Positions 25,416-33,755 of a stretch of DNA of 64,000 bases are shown in pieces (the stretch's first letter is position 1; each line of letters opens with the position of its first letter). Under the pieces are notes generated by a model. That model did no database searches and was not told where the DNA came from. It worked only from the letters and a program-made list of their open reading frames with translations. Both the position numbers and the translations under genes were made by a program. The stretch comes from Pseudomonadota bacterium. GTDB taxonomy: Bacteria; Pseudomonadota; Gammaproteobacteria; Burkholderiales; Rhodocyclaceae. The stretch spans positions 62,001 to 126,000 of the forward strand of contig JAGTRU010000024.1 in assembly GCA_018261905.1 (NCBI GenBank). The letters are read 5' to 3'.

Positions 25416-26030
25416 ATGCGCTATCAAGGTCGAATTTCCACCTGGAAGGATGACAAAGGTTTTGGCTTCATCACGCCCAACGGCGGTGGCGAGCAAGTCT
25501 TCGTGCACATCAACGCCTTTTCCAGCCGGCAGCGTCGGCCGGAAGGTAGCGAACTCGTCACCTACGAACTCACGGTCGATGGCAAGGGCCGTTCCCAAGC
25601 CCAAGCCGTTGCCTTTGTCGGCACGCGGCCCACTCCGTCCAGCGCGCCGGGCCGCAGCAAGCTTCCTCCCCTATTCGCCGTTTGCTTTCTGCTCCTTGTC
25701 GTTGTTACCGTTTTCACGGGTCGGCTACCCATTGCTGTCCTTGCCCTCTACGTTGTTGCGAGCGTCGTCGCCTTCTTTGCTTATGCCTTCGACAAATCAG
25801 CGGCCTTGCGCAATCAATGGCGAACGCAGGAAAGCACCTTGCATTTGTTCGCCCTGCTCGGTGGCTGGCCGGGCGCCCTGGCGGCACAGCGGCTGCTTCG
25901 GCACAAGTCGGCGAAGGCGTCGTTTCAGGTCACGTTCTGGGGCACCGTCGCGCTCAACTGCGGGGCGTTCGGCTGGTTGTTGTCGCCCTCCGGCGCGACA
26001 GTGCTTCACTCCATCCTGCGGGCGGCGTAA
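25416..26030 (+). CDS. Cold-shock domain plus DUF1294 membrane protein
   Basis: 204 residues. Residues 1-66 are a cold-shock nucleic-acid-binding domain with the RNP motifs KGFGFI and VFVHINAF. Two hydrophobic segments follow (about 85-125), then the DUF1294 domain (YAFDKSAALRNQWRTQESTLHLFALLGGWPGALAAQRLL), a small membrane domain with further helices. Such CSD-DUF1294 fusions are widespread but uncharacterised; they may tether RNA binding to the inner membrane. It is transcribed toward liuE. Confidence 0.92.
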   Translation: MRYQGRISTWKDDKGFGFITPNGGGEQVFVHINAFSSRQRRPEGSELVTYELTVDGKGRSQAQAVAFVGTRPTPSSAPGRSKLPPLFAVCFLLLVVVTVFTGRLPIAVLALYVVASVVAFFAYAFDKSAALRNQWRTQESTLHLFALLGGWPGALAAQRLLRHKSAKASFQVTFWGTVALNCGAFGWLLSPSGATVLHSILRAA

Positions 26031-26108
26031 GGTCCAATCATCGTTCGAGCCTTTCCGGCTCCGGCCCGCCCTCCCTTCCTTCCTTCACCCCACTCTACTT
26101 TCCCGCCC

Positions 26109-27014
26109 ATGTCCCTACCTTCCAAAGTCAAAATCGTCGAAGTCGGCCCGCGCGACGGCCTGCAGAACGAAAAGCAGATCGTCCCGACGGCCACCAAGAT
26201 CGAACTGATCGAGCGCCTGGCGGCGGCCGGCTTGCGGGCCATCGAGGCGACTTCCTTCGTATCGCCCAAGTGGGTGCCGCAGATGGGCGACAACAGCGCG
26301 GTGATGCAGGGCATCAAGCGCCAGGCGGGCGTCGCCTACCCGGTATTGACACCGAATCTGCAGGGTTTCGATGCGGCGATCGAAGCCGGGGCGACGGAGG
26401 TCGCCATTTTCGCCGCCGCTTCCGAAACCTTCTCGCGCCAGAATATCAACTGCTCGATCGCTGAAAGCCTGAAGCGTTTCGAGCCCATCCTGTCGGCCGC
26501 CAGCGCCCTCGAAATCCCCGTGCGCGGCTATGTCTCCTGCGTCGTCGGTTGCCCCTACGAAGGCGCCGTGGCGCCGGAACAGGCGGCGGCGGTCGCCAAT
26601 ACGCTGCATGCCATGGGCTGCTACGAAGTGTCGCTGGGCGACACCATCGGCGTCGGCAACCCGGCCAGCGTTTCCCGGCTGATCGAGGCCTGCGCCCGCC
26701 AAGTCCCGATCGAGCGTCTGGCTGGCCATTACCACGACACTTACGGCATGGCGGTGGCCAATATCTACGCCTCGCTGCAACTCGGCCTGGCCACTTTCGA
26801 CAGTTCGCTGGCCGGCCTGGGCGGCTGCCCCTACGCCAAAGGCGCCTCCGGCAATGTGGCGACCGAAGATGTCGTCTATCTGTTGCATGGATTGGGCATT
26901 GAAACCGGCATCGAACTGGCTACACTGGCGACTATCGGCGACTGGATTTCCGGCGCCCTCAACCGCCCGAATGGTGCAAAAGCCGGTCGGGCACTCTGTG
27001 CCAGGACCGAGTGA
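26109..27014 (+). CDS. liuE: Hydroxymethylglutaryl-CoA lyase
   Basis: 301 residues of the HMGL-like TIM-barrel family. VEVGPRDGLQNEKQIVPT supplies the metal-site Asp and catalytic Arg, GHYHDTYGMAVANIYASL the metal-binding His residues, and GLGGCPYAKGASGNVATEDV the active-site loop cysteine. It cleaves HMG-CoA to acetyl-CoA and acetoacetate, the last step of leucine degradation. It is separated from liuD by 3.4 kb of toxin-antitoxin and islet DNA. The stop overlaps the GTG of the next gene. Confidence 0.96.
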   Translation: MSLPSKVKIVEVGPRDGLQNEKQIVPTATKIELIERLAAAGLRAIEATSFVSPKWVPQMGDNSAVMQGIKRQAGVAYPVLTPNLQGFDAAIEAGATEVAIFAAASETFSRQNINCSIAESLKRFEPILSAASALEIPVRGYVSCVVGCPYEGAVAPEQAAAVANTLHAMGCYEVSLGDTIGVGNPASVSRLIEACARQVPIERLAGHYHDTYGMAVANIYASLQLGLATFDSSLAGLGGCPYAKGASGNVATEDVVYLLHGLGIETGIELATLATIGDWISGALNRPNGAKAGRALCARTE

Positions 27015-28000
27015 GCCTTTTCTCCAGCGTTGCCGATTTCCTCAAACCAACCCCGCCCCCCGATCAGGAGATCCTCGCCGGACTCGACCTGGTGGCCCGG
27101 GTGGTCGAACCGGCGCTGCGGTTTACCCCCGGTTTCGAAAAGCGTCTGCGCGCCCCGCTGCAACACGCCCTCGGCTACTGCGCCGAACTCGTCGCGGCCC
27201 TGCCCGGGCCGATCGAGGTCAATCGCCAGGCCTTCGCCAACGATCCGCTGGTTCATGCCCTGTTCGCCACGGCCAGCGATATCGAGCAGATGCTCGGCCG
27301 CAGCCAGGCCGTCCGCGACTTCCTGGCCAGCCCGGACTGCTGGCAAAGCGATCACTTCTACGCCATGTTCGCGGCCCGACGTCAGCAAAAAAAGCAGCTC
27401 GGCATGGAACAGCAGGGCGACCTGATCCGCAGCGACGTGCCGCAACTGGTCCTCTATTTTTCCGGCCAAACCCTGATCGAGCCCAACTGCCAGATCGAAG
27501 AGATGCGGCTCGGCTTGCGCGGCAAGGCCCTAGCCAGCCTGCTCCAGACCTTCCATTCGCACCTCGAAGTCCTGCGCCACGAACGCCAGGGGCTATGCGC
27601 CGAACTTGCCGTCGAGCGGGCCCACCTCACCGTATTGCGCGGTTCGTCGGGGGGGCGGGAAATCGCCGTCGGTACCCGCCACCTCAGCGAACTGGACGCC
27701 CAATTGCGCCGGCAAGCCGAAGCCCTGGCGCCCGAACACCTGATTGACGCCCTGGCCGACTATCTGACGACCCCGGAACGGGTGCTCTACCTGTCACCGG
27801 TGGCCATCACCGTAGACCGTCTCGGCATCATCCGCGATGAAGCGGACAGCTTGAGCAATATCCACACCTTGAATTTTCCGGAACTAACTGCCCGCGATCG
27901 GCGTCTTCATCTCGCCATGCTCGCCAGAATCAACCGCGAAGAAGCGCTCGAAGCGGTAGAGAAGGTGCGCGATCAACAACACCGCTTCTTGCTCATCTGA
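27011..28000 (+). CDS. Uncharacterised protein, co-transcribed with liuE
   Basis: 329 residues with a GTG start overlapping the liuE stop by 4 bp. I do not recognise a family. It is soluble, largely helical and rich in Leu, Arg and Glu, with no signal peptide. The middle contains DFLASPDCWQSDHFYAMFAARR and FHSHLEVLRHERQGLCAEL, the latter likely a coiled coil. The overlap with liuE and the 0-bp gap to the DUF1289 gene show tight operon packing but do not reveal function. Confidence 0.85.
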   Translation: MSLFSSVADFLKPTPPPDQEILAGLDLVARVVEPALRFTPGFEKRLRAPLQHALGYCAELVAALPGPIEVNRQAFANDPLVHALFATASDIEQMLGRSQAVRDFLASPDCWQSDHFYAMFAARRQQKKQLGMEQQGDLIRSDVPQLVLYFSGQTLIEPNCQIEEMRLGLRGKALASLLQTFHSHLEVLRHERQGLCAELAVERAHLTVLRGSSGGREIAVGTRHLSELDAQLRRQAEALAPEHLIDALADYLTTPERVLYLSPVAITVDRLGIIRDEADSLSNIHTLNFPELTARDRRLHLAMLARINREEALEAVEKVRDQQHRFLLI

Positions 28001-28204
28001 ATGCTGCCCTCACCCTGTATCAACATTTGTCGAATGGATGCCGTCAGCGGCCTGTGCCTCGGCTGTTTTCGCACCCTCGACGAAATCGCCCGCTGGGCGG
28101 CCACCGACGATACCGCCCGGGCGCTTATCCTGGCTGCCGTGGCCAGCCGCCGGCCGGCCCTTCCCGGCGAGCCGGCGGCCTTGCCGCCAGCGCCGCACCG
28201 CTAA
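28001..28204 (+). CDS. DUF1289-family cysteine-rich small protein
   Basis: 67 residues. The conserved DUF1289 core is clear: SPCINICRMDAVSGLCLGCF followed by RTLDEIARWA. Four cysteines are arranged C-x3-C-x8-C-x2-C, suggesting zinc or an Fe-S cluster. DUF1289 proteins are uncharacterised, sometimes fused to Fe-S enzymes. It starts immediately after the preceding stop, in the same operon, and a second protein with identical cysteine spacing follows. Confidence 0.88.
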   Translation: MLPSPCINICRMDAVSGLCLGCFRTLDEIARWAATDDTARALILAAVASRRPALPGEPAALPPAPHR

Positions 28205-28208
28205 CCGC

Positions 28209-28385
28209 ATGGACCACGAAGAAGATCTCTACCCCTGCGTCGGCATCTGCATGGCCGATCCCGATTCCGGCTATTGCCTGGGCTGCGGTCGGCCGCCGCT
28301 GGCGGCGCCGGGCATCGTCGCCGAAATCTGTCGCCCGGTCGTCGGACCCGAGACGCACAAGGCTGATCCGGACACCCCGGAGTGA
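28209..28385 (+). CDS. Second small C-x3-C-x8-C-x2-C protein (DUF1289-like)
   Basis: 58 residues (MDHEEDLYPCVGICMADPDS...). Its four cysteines (10, 14, 23, 26) have exactly the spacing of the DUF1289 protein encoded just upstream, and YCLGCGRPP parallels LCLGCFRTL, but the following helix differs. It seems to be a diverged tandem copy. The stop overlaps the GTG start of the MBL gene, so translation is coupled. Confidence 0.8.
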   Translation: MDHEEDLYPCVGICMADPDSGYCLGCGRPPLAAPGIVAEICRPVVGPETHKADPDTPE

Positions 28386-29293
28386 GCGTTTGCTTACCTG
28401 AATCTCTGCTCGTTCTCGAACGCGGCTGGCTTTCCGCCAATAACATCCTGGGCTTTGATGGTGACCAGGCAACCTTGGTCGACAGTGGCTATGTCAGCCA
28501 TGCCGCGCAGACCGTCGAGCTGGTCGGCCACGCGCTGGCCGGCCGCCGCCTGAAGCGCCTGCTCAACACCCACTCCCACTCCGACCACATCGGCGGCAAC
28601 GCCGCCCTGCAGGCCGCCTACGCTTGCGAAATCGTCGTTCCGGCCGGACTGCACGCGGCCATTGCCGAGTGGGATGAAAACGCCCTGCTCCTCTCGCCGC
28701 TCGGTCAGCAGGGCGCCCGTTTCCAGCACGACCGCCTGATCGCGGCCGGCGACGAAATCGAGTTCGGTGGCCTGAACTGGCGGGCGCTGGCCGTCCCCGG
28801 CCACGACATGGAAGCCCTCGCCTATTACAACGCGGAACGGCGCCTCCTGATTTCCGGCGACGCGCTCTGGGAAAACGGCTTCGGCGTCATATTTCCGGAA
28901 CTGCTCGGCGAAGCCGATGGCCTGGCCAGTACCCGGGCAACCCTCGAAATGCTCGGCCGGCTGCCCATCGACACCGTCATCCCCGGCCACGGCCGGCCAT
29001 TCGCCACGGTCGATAGCGCCCTGCAGAGGGCGTTTCGCCGCCTCGATCAATTTCAGAACAATATTGAACAGTTGGCCTGGCACGCCATCAAGGTCATCGT
29101 CGTCTTTGCCCTGCTGGAAAAAACCCGCCTGCCGGCCGACGAATTCCCGGGCTTCGTGCTCGACCTGCCCTTCGCGGTAGACGTCAACAAGCGCTACCTG
29201 AATCTGCCCGCCGAACAGTTGCTCGCCCGCCTGCTACGCGAACTCCTGCTGGTCGGCGCCCTGCGCCAGGAAGAAGGCTGGCTGCTGGCGTAA
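28382..29293 (+). CDS. Metallo-beta-lactamase-fold hydrolase
   Basis: 303 residues, GTG start overlapping the preceding stop. The HxHxDH motif is TSH-type: LLNTHSHSDHIGGN, with later VPGHDMEALAYYN, ISGDALWENGFG and VIPGHGRPF, all expected of an MBL-fold enzyme with two metal sites. The C-terminal region carries an extra ~80-residue helical part. Similarity is to glyoxalase II-like MBL enzymes; a thioester or lactone substrate is possible but unproven. It ends the liuE-led operon; the next gene is convergent. Confidence 0.88.
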   Translation: MSVCLPESLLVLERGWLSANNILGFDGDQATLVDSGYVSHAAQTVELVGHALAGRRLKRLLNTHSHSDHIGGNAALQAAYACEIVVPAGLHAAIAEWDENALLLSPLGQQGARFQHDRLIAAGDEIEFGGLNWRALAVPGHDMEALAYYNAERRLLISGDALWENGFGVIFPELLGEADGLASTRATLEMLGRLPIDTVIPGHGRPFATVDSALQRAFRRLDQFQNNIEQLAWHAIKVIVVFALLEKTRLPADEFPGFVLDLPFAVDVNKRYLNLPAEQLLARLLRELLLVGALRQEEGWLLA

Positions 29294-29299
29294 AGCGCC

Positions 29300-30109
29300 T
29301 TACGGCTTGCCGGTCACGGCAGCGACGCGGCCCTTGGCACCGCTGGCCTCGGCAATCAAGTAATCGGAAGAGCGGCGAAAGCTTTGCGACCATTTGCCGT
29401 CATCGAGGACCGAGGCATTTACCCGCAAGGCCGCCGCCACCTTGCGCGGCCGATAGCCGGAGGCCTTGAGCAGGCTGAGCGCGATCGCGTCGGCTTCCTC
29501 TTCCTGCGTATCGCGCATGCTGAACGAGGCCACCTGGCCGCCCCCGGCGGATACCAGGCTCTTCAACAATTCGCTGCCGGGCAGGATGAGATTCATCAGC
29601 ATCGAGGTGGCCATGCTGGCTGCCGAATTTTCTTCCGGATGGCGGGCAATGACGTGCCCCATTTCGCGCGCGATCATGAAGGCCACCCAATCGTCGCTCG
29701 GGCGCCAGGCACCGAGCACCGAATTCACCGCGATCCGGCCATTGGCGCTGCAGGCGCTGCTCGGCTCGCCACTATCGACGACATAGACGTCGATGCGATT
29801 ACCGCTCAACCCGGGAAGCGACTGCGCCAGATTCGGGTAGAGCGTCTGCACGCCGCCCTGCAACTTGCGGGCGACCCGCTCGACCTGCAGGACGAAAAGC
29901 GGCAGGACGGCACTTTCCGGGGGCTTGGCGCACTTGTTTTCGGCCAGGCAATTGAGGTGGTATCGAATCCCGGTGCTGACATCGAAGAGCAGATCGGCAT
30001 GCCTCGAGGCGAGGGGTAGATCGACCATCCGCGAGCGATTCCCGGCCGGCGTCGACGAACACCCGGCCAGTGCCGCGCCAAGCATGGCCAACAGGCAGAT
30101 CCGGATCAT
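29300..30109 (-). CDS. Lipoprotein of the M48 metallopeptidase family with an altered zinc motif
   Basis: 269 residues from ATG 30109; an upstream TTG (30133) adds eight residues. A signal peptide ends in a lipobox (ALAGCSS, Cys17). The M48 region is recognisable: RIAVNSVLGAWRPSDDWVAFMI, then AREMGHVIARH where HExxH is expected, and the downstream EEEADAIALSLL that carries the third ligand. The first zinc His is Arg148 (codon CGC where CAC would restore His), so catalysis is doubtful. BepA/YcaL-like lipoproteins assist outer-membrane assembly; this could be a non-proteolytic relative. Confidence 0.85.
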   Translation of the reverse strand: MIRICLLAMLGAALAGCSSTPAGNRSRMVDLPLASRHADLLFDVSTGIRYHLNCLAENKCAKPPESAVLPLFVLQVERVARKLQGGVQTLYPNLAQSLPGLSGNRIDVYVVDSGEPSSACSANGRIAVNSVLGAWRPSDDWVAFMIAREMGHVIARHPEENSAASMATSMLMNLILPGSELLKSLVSAGGGQVASFSMRDTQEEEADAIALSLLKASGYRPRKVAAALRVNASVLDDGKWSQSFRRSSDYLIAEASGAKGRVAAVTGKP

Positions 30110-30169
30110 CGTCAGCACACTGTTCACGATCAATTCAGCGGCGCCGAGTAGCGCGCTCTCAACATTCCC

Positions 30170-30553
30170 TTAGACCTGACCGAGCGGGCTAAATTCGGCG
30201 GCAGAAGCGGGCCTGGCATATTCGTTTTCGGCGTAGGCGATGATCTGACTGCGCACACCGTCGAAAACCGGGGCCGGGGCATGCTTTCTTTCAGGAAGAA
30301 AACTTTTCAGGAAATCCTCGGTCAGATATTCGCCGGGATGGCGTTTCCCCAACAGATATTCCGAGCGGCGAGCAGTCACCACCAAGAGCGACTCGCCATG
30401 CCTTTCATAGCCGGTCAGATAGGAGGTGCGAATCACCGAGGAACCTGGAAAACGCGGGTTGGAGCTAGCCACCAATCCTTCGATACACGCCACATAGCGG
30501 CCGTCTTCCGGAGCTTTGGCGTGGATGATTTTCCAGTTATCGAGAATATTCAT
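30170..30553 (-). CDS. Uncharacterised small protein
   Basis: 127 residues, no signal peptide or membrane segment. The sequence starts MNILDNWKIIHAKAPEDGRY and contains RYVACIEGLVASSNPRFPGSSVIRTSYL and SLLVVTARRSEYLLG, suggesting a beta-rich small domain. I do not recognise a family. It lies upstream of, and in the same direction as, the M48-like lipoprotein gene with a 60-nt gap, so they may be co-expressed. Confidence 0.7.
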   Translation of the reverse strand: MNILDNWKIIHAKAPEDGRYVACIEGLVASSNPRFPGSSVIRTSYLTGYERHGESLLVVTARRSEYLLGKRHPGEYLTEDFLKSFLPERKHAPAPVFDGVRSQIIAYAENEYARPASAAEFSPLGQV

Positions 30554-30928
30554 GATGCGTCGTCAAGAGTCCGGGCAGCCCCCGGTTAATCAGCAAAGCC
30601 CAGCGACGGACCGACGATTGCCGTCGGTGAGCCACCCATCGCGCGGGAATTTCTCCCACAGCACGCTCCACTATATCTGAAAATGCAACTTGGTGGCAGC
30701 TTTACCCAATGTCGGCAGGGCTTGCCGTTGCTTTAGCGCGACGCGGCAAATCACCGCCGACCGGAACAACTACAGCGCCCCTACAAAACCGCCGATCTGG
30801 CCGTTGTAGGCACTTACAGCCAGCCACCGACAGGGCGGGTTTACCCGGCGTAGCAGCCGGCTGCTACCCGCGCCGAGCGGATTTGCCGACAATGGATCGG
30901 CCACTAAATCAATGACCAGGAGACAACT
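30554..30928. other. Intergenic region without a supported gene
   Basis: About 375 bp between divergent genes. Short open frames exist but none has a ribosome site plus conserved-looking product. It should contain promoters for both flanking genes; I could not fix clear -35/-10 boxes. AGGAGACAACT before 30929 is the ribosome site of the PfpI gene. Confidence 0.5.
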
Positions 30929-31510
30929 ATGGCAGCCAAGAAAATTCTGATGCTCACCGGCGATTACACCGAAGACTACGAGACCATGGTGCCCTTCCAG
31001 GCCCTGCTGATGGTCGGCCACAACGTGCACGCCGTCTGCCCCGGCAAAAAGGCCGGCGAGCAGATCCGCACGGCCATCCACGACTTCGAAGGGGACCAGA
31101 CGTATTCGGAAAAACCCGGCCACAACTTTACGCTGAATGCCACCTTCGCCGAGATCAAGGTCGAAGACTACGATGCGCTGGTCATTCCCGGCGGTCGCGC
31201 CCCGGAATACCTGCGCCTCAATGCGCAGGTGATTGCCGCCGTGCAACATTTCGCCCAAGCCAACAAACCGATCGCCGCCATCTGCCACGGCGCCCAATTG
31301 CTGAGCGCCGCCGGCGTGCTGGACGGCCGCTCGTGCAGCGCTTACCCGGCGTGCGGCCCGGAGGTGACGGCGGCCGGCGGCAAGTTTGCCAATATTGCGG
31401 TGGACCAGGCCGAGGTCGACCGCAATCTGGTCACCGCCCCCGCCTGGCCGGCCCATCCGGCATGGCTGGCCAAGTTCCTGCGGCTCCTGGGAACGCACAT
31501 CGAAGTCTGA
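30929..31510 (+). CDS. DJ-1/PfpI family protein
   Basis: 193 residues of the class I glutamine amidotransferase-like DJ-1/PfpI superfamily. The nucleophile elbow is [14 protein letters not shown], with the preceding [12 protein letters not shown] and the acidic residue in the GDYTEDYE segment. Members include protein/nucleotide deglycases and chaperones (YhbO, PfpI); the SYSEKPGH-like insertion resembles the YhbO/PfpI branch. It is followed by a very stable hairpin and then a ribbon-helix-helix gene. Confidence 0.92.
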   Translation: MAAKKILMLTGDYTEDYETMVPFQALLMVGHNVHAVCPGKKAGEQIRTAIHDFEGDQTYSEKPGHNFTLNATFAEIKVEDYDALVIPGGRAPEYLRLNAQVIAAVQHFAQANKPIAAICHGAQLLSAAGVLDGRSCSAYPACGPEVTAAGGKFANIAVDQAEVDRNLVTAPAWPAHPAWLAKFLRLLGTHIEV

Positions 31511-31526
31511 GATCAAAGCCGGAGAT

Positions 31527-31554
31527 GGGCAGCCGGGCGGCCGCCCGGTTGCCC
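31527..31554 (+). terminator. Strong GC-rich hairpin after the PfpI gene
   Basis: Arms GGGCAGCCGGGCGG (31527-31540) and CCGCCCGGTTGCCC (31541-31554) pair over 14 bp with one G-T wobble. No T run follows, so it may be a Rho-aided terminator, an mRNA 3' stabiliser, or a processing site between the two genes. Confidence 0.6.
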
Positions 31555-31577
31555 CTTCCCACCCGCCGGAGACCACG

Positions 31578-31889
31578 ATGTGCGAGCTCTACGTCAAGGC
31601 CGACCCCATTCTCTACGAGTCGCGCGCCCGTTCCCTGCGCATACACGGCGCCGTCACCAAGATCCGGCTGGAAAACCTGTTCTGGGACATTCTTGCCGAA
31701 CTGGCGGCCAGCGACGGCTTTACCACCAACCAGCTAATCGTCCGGCTGTACGACGAGTTGCTTGAGTATCGCGGCGAAATCGAGAATTTTTCTTCCTTTC
31801 TCCGCGTCTCCTGCCTGCGCTATCTGATGTTGAAAAAAACGGTCGGTGACCGCCCGCCCCTGGCCATCGTCGAAAAATCCGCCGCCTGA
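31578..31889 (+). CDS. Ribbon-helix-helix domain protein
   Basis: 103 residues starting MCELYVKADPILYESRARSL. The sequence SLRIHGAVTKIRLENLFWDILAELAASDGFTTNQLIVRLYDEL has the strand-helix-helix form of the RHH_4 family of predicted DNA-binding proteins, often placed beside metabolic genes. The C-terminal helix FSSFLRVSCLRYLMLK completes the fold. It may regulate the PfpI gene upstream or act elsewhere. Its ribosome site CCGGAGA is 7 nt from the ATG. Confidence 0.8.
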   Translation: MCELYVKADPILYESRARSLRIHGAVTKIRLENLFWDILAELAASDGFTTNQLIVRLYDELLEYRGEIENFSSFLRVSCLRYLMLKKTVGDRPPLAIVEKSAA

Positions 31890-31973
31890 CGGCCAACGAA
31901 CCACGGCAAACCGGCCAACGTTATCCCGCCGGAAACGTATAATAAAATCCTGATCAATCGAGGGATTCCCGGC

Positions 31974-33587
31974 ATGAGCTTCCGTAACCGACTGCTACTT
32001 GGCATGACGCTAATCATGGCCGCCTTCCTTACCGCCATCGTCGTGGCCTACGGTGGCCTGCGCTCCTCGTCGGCGCAATTCGGCGCCTTCCTCGACGGGA
32101 TCGACAGCCTGCAGCAGAATTATCGCGAGATGTACGCCCAGGGTCTGCAAATGGGTCAGGCCCTGCGCAATATCGTGCTCGACCCGGCCAATCCGAAAGC
32201 CTACGAAAATCTCGATAAGGCGCGCAAGGATTTCGCCAGCGCGCGCGACCAAGCCGGTCGGGCCGCCCTCCTGGTCGATGGTTTCGGCAATTCGGTAAAC
32301 CAGCTTGAAAGCCTTGCCCAGACCCAGGCCGAAGCCCAGAAATTGGTCATGGAAGCCCTCAAGGCCGGCCGGGCCGAGGAGGCCAAATCTTTGATCAACA
32401 GCCGTGAAACGCCGGCCTGGCGCGCCCTCAAGAAGGCCTTGCTGGACGATATCGCGTCTATCCAGAAACAGACCGAAATCCACCGCGGCGAAGTGATCGA
32501 GCGGACCAATCGGCTCGAGAACATCATTCTCGCCCTTTCCCTGCTCGCCATCCTGATCAGCGTCGCCACCGTCATTACGACGCTCGCTTACGTCCGCCGC
32601 GAGCTGGGCGGCGAGCCGGCCTATGCCCGCCAGGTCGCCAACGCCGTGGCGACCGGCGATCTCAGCCGCCCGATCGATCTCGCCAACGCCGGCCAGGACA
32701 GCCTGCTGGCCGCCCTGGCGGCCATGCAGGAACATCTGCGGCAACTGGTCAGCGCCCTTTCCGGCCATGCCCGCGATGTCGAGCAAATGGCCCGCCAGGT
32801 GGCCGAGGCGACCGATCGCGTCGCCGCCGGCAGCAGCCGGCAATTGCAACTGGCCGGCGAGATGGCCGGCAACACGCAAAGTCTGAACAACAGCTTGCAC
32901 AATGTGATGGAGGCCGTCAGCGAGGCCGAGCAGATCGTCGCCGAATCGAGTTCCGTCTCCGACAGCGGTGCCGCCCTGGCTGGCCGGACGGCCGTCGAAA
33001 CGGAAGCCATGGCCGATTCGGTGCGGACGACGGCCGGCCATATTCAGCAACTGGGCACGCTGTCGGGACAAATCAACTCGATCCTCGGCGTCATCTCCGA
33101 CATCGCCGGCCAGACCAACCTGCTCGCCCTCAATGCCGCCATCGAAGCGGCCCGGGCTGGCGAACAGGGACGCGGGTTTGCCGTGGTCGCCGACGAAGTA
33201 CGCAAGCTGGCCGAACGGACGACGCAATCAACGGCCGAAATATCCGCCATGGTGGACAGCATCCGCAGCGGCACCCAACGCGCCGTCGCCGGCATGGAAT
33301 CCGGCCTGCTCCAGGTCACCCACAGTGTCGAGCTGTCGCATCAGGCACGCGATGCCTTCAACCGGATGAACGCCAGTTCGCTCGAAGTGAGCGGGGTCGT
33401 ACAGCGCATTACGGCGGCGATCAACGTCGAGAGCAATAACGAACACGCCATTCAGTCGCGCGTCGACCAAGTGCTCGGCCTGATCGAACAAAACGACCGG
33501 GCCATGCACGATGTCGTCGACTTCGCCGGCCGCCTGAAAACCACCTCCGGAGCGCTCGGCCAGGCCGTCGCCCGCTTCCGGCTTTAA
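31974..33587 (+). CDS. Methyl-accepting chemotaxis protein
   Basis: 537 residues. TM1 is at about 7-28, followed by a four-helix-bundle periplasmic sensor (residues 30-185), TM2 at about 186-210 ([23 protein letters not shown]), a HAMP-like region, and the cytoplasmic signalling domain with the invariant hairpin tip [43 protein letters not shown]. No C-terminal CheR-binding pentapeptide is seen. Ligand unknown. The gene stands alone, as usual for orphan chemoreceptors. Confidence 0.95.
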   Translation: MSFRNRLLLGMTLIMAAFLTAIVVAYGGLRSSSAQFGAFLDGIDSLQQNYREMYAQGLQMGQALRNIVLDPANPKAYENLDKARKDFASARDQAGRAALLVDGFGNSVNQLESLAQTQAEAQKLVMEALKAGRAEEAKSLINSRETPAWRALKKALLDDIASIQKQTEIHRGEVIERTNRLENIILALSLLAILISVATVITTLAYVRRELGGEPAYARQVANAVATGDLSRPIDLANAGQDSLLAALAAMQEHLRQLVSALSGHARDVEQMARQVAEATDRVAAGSSRQLQLAGEMAGNTQSLNNSLHNVMEAVSEAEQIVAESSSVSDSGAALAGRTAVETEAMADSVRTTAGHIQQLGTLSGQINSILGVISDIAGQTNLLALNAAIEAARAGEQGRGFAVVADEVRKLAERTTQSTAEISAMVDSIRSGTQRAVAGMESGLLQVTHSVELSHQARDAFNRMNASSLEVSGVVQRITAAINVESNNEHAIQSRVDQVLGLIEQNDRAMHDVVDFAGRLKTTSGALGQAVARFRL

Positions 33588-33589
33588 TT

Positions 33590-33715
33590 ACCGCAGAGGA
33601 GCAGAGAAGACCGGGAAAGCAATCGCTTGCCTCATTGCCGCCCCCCGGAGCTCTAGGCCGAAGAATCCAGCTCAGCTTCGTTGTTCCTCAATCTCTCCGC
33701 GTCTCTGCGGTTCAA
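33590..33715. repeat. Second CCGCAGAG-type inverted repeat
   Basis: ACCGCAGAGGAGCAGAGAAG at 33592 faces ATCTCTCCGCGTCTCTGCGG ending near 33711. It lies between the convergent chemoreceptor and M20 genes and may fold as a bidirectional terminator. Related to the repeat at 3990-4053. Confidence 0.65.
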
Positions 33716-33755
33716 TCGCGTTTTCTCGGTTTAGGCTGGCCGGCTGCGCCGCCGC

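Noticed and set aside
30709-30915. 68-residue frame in the 30554-30928 gap
   Set aside because: No ribosome site, Arg/Pro-biased composition, no similarity noticed.
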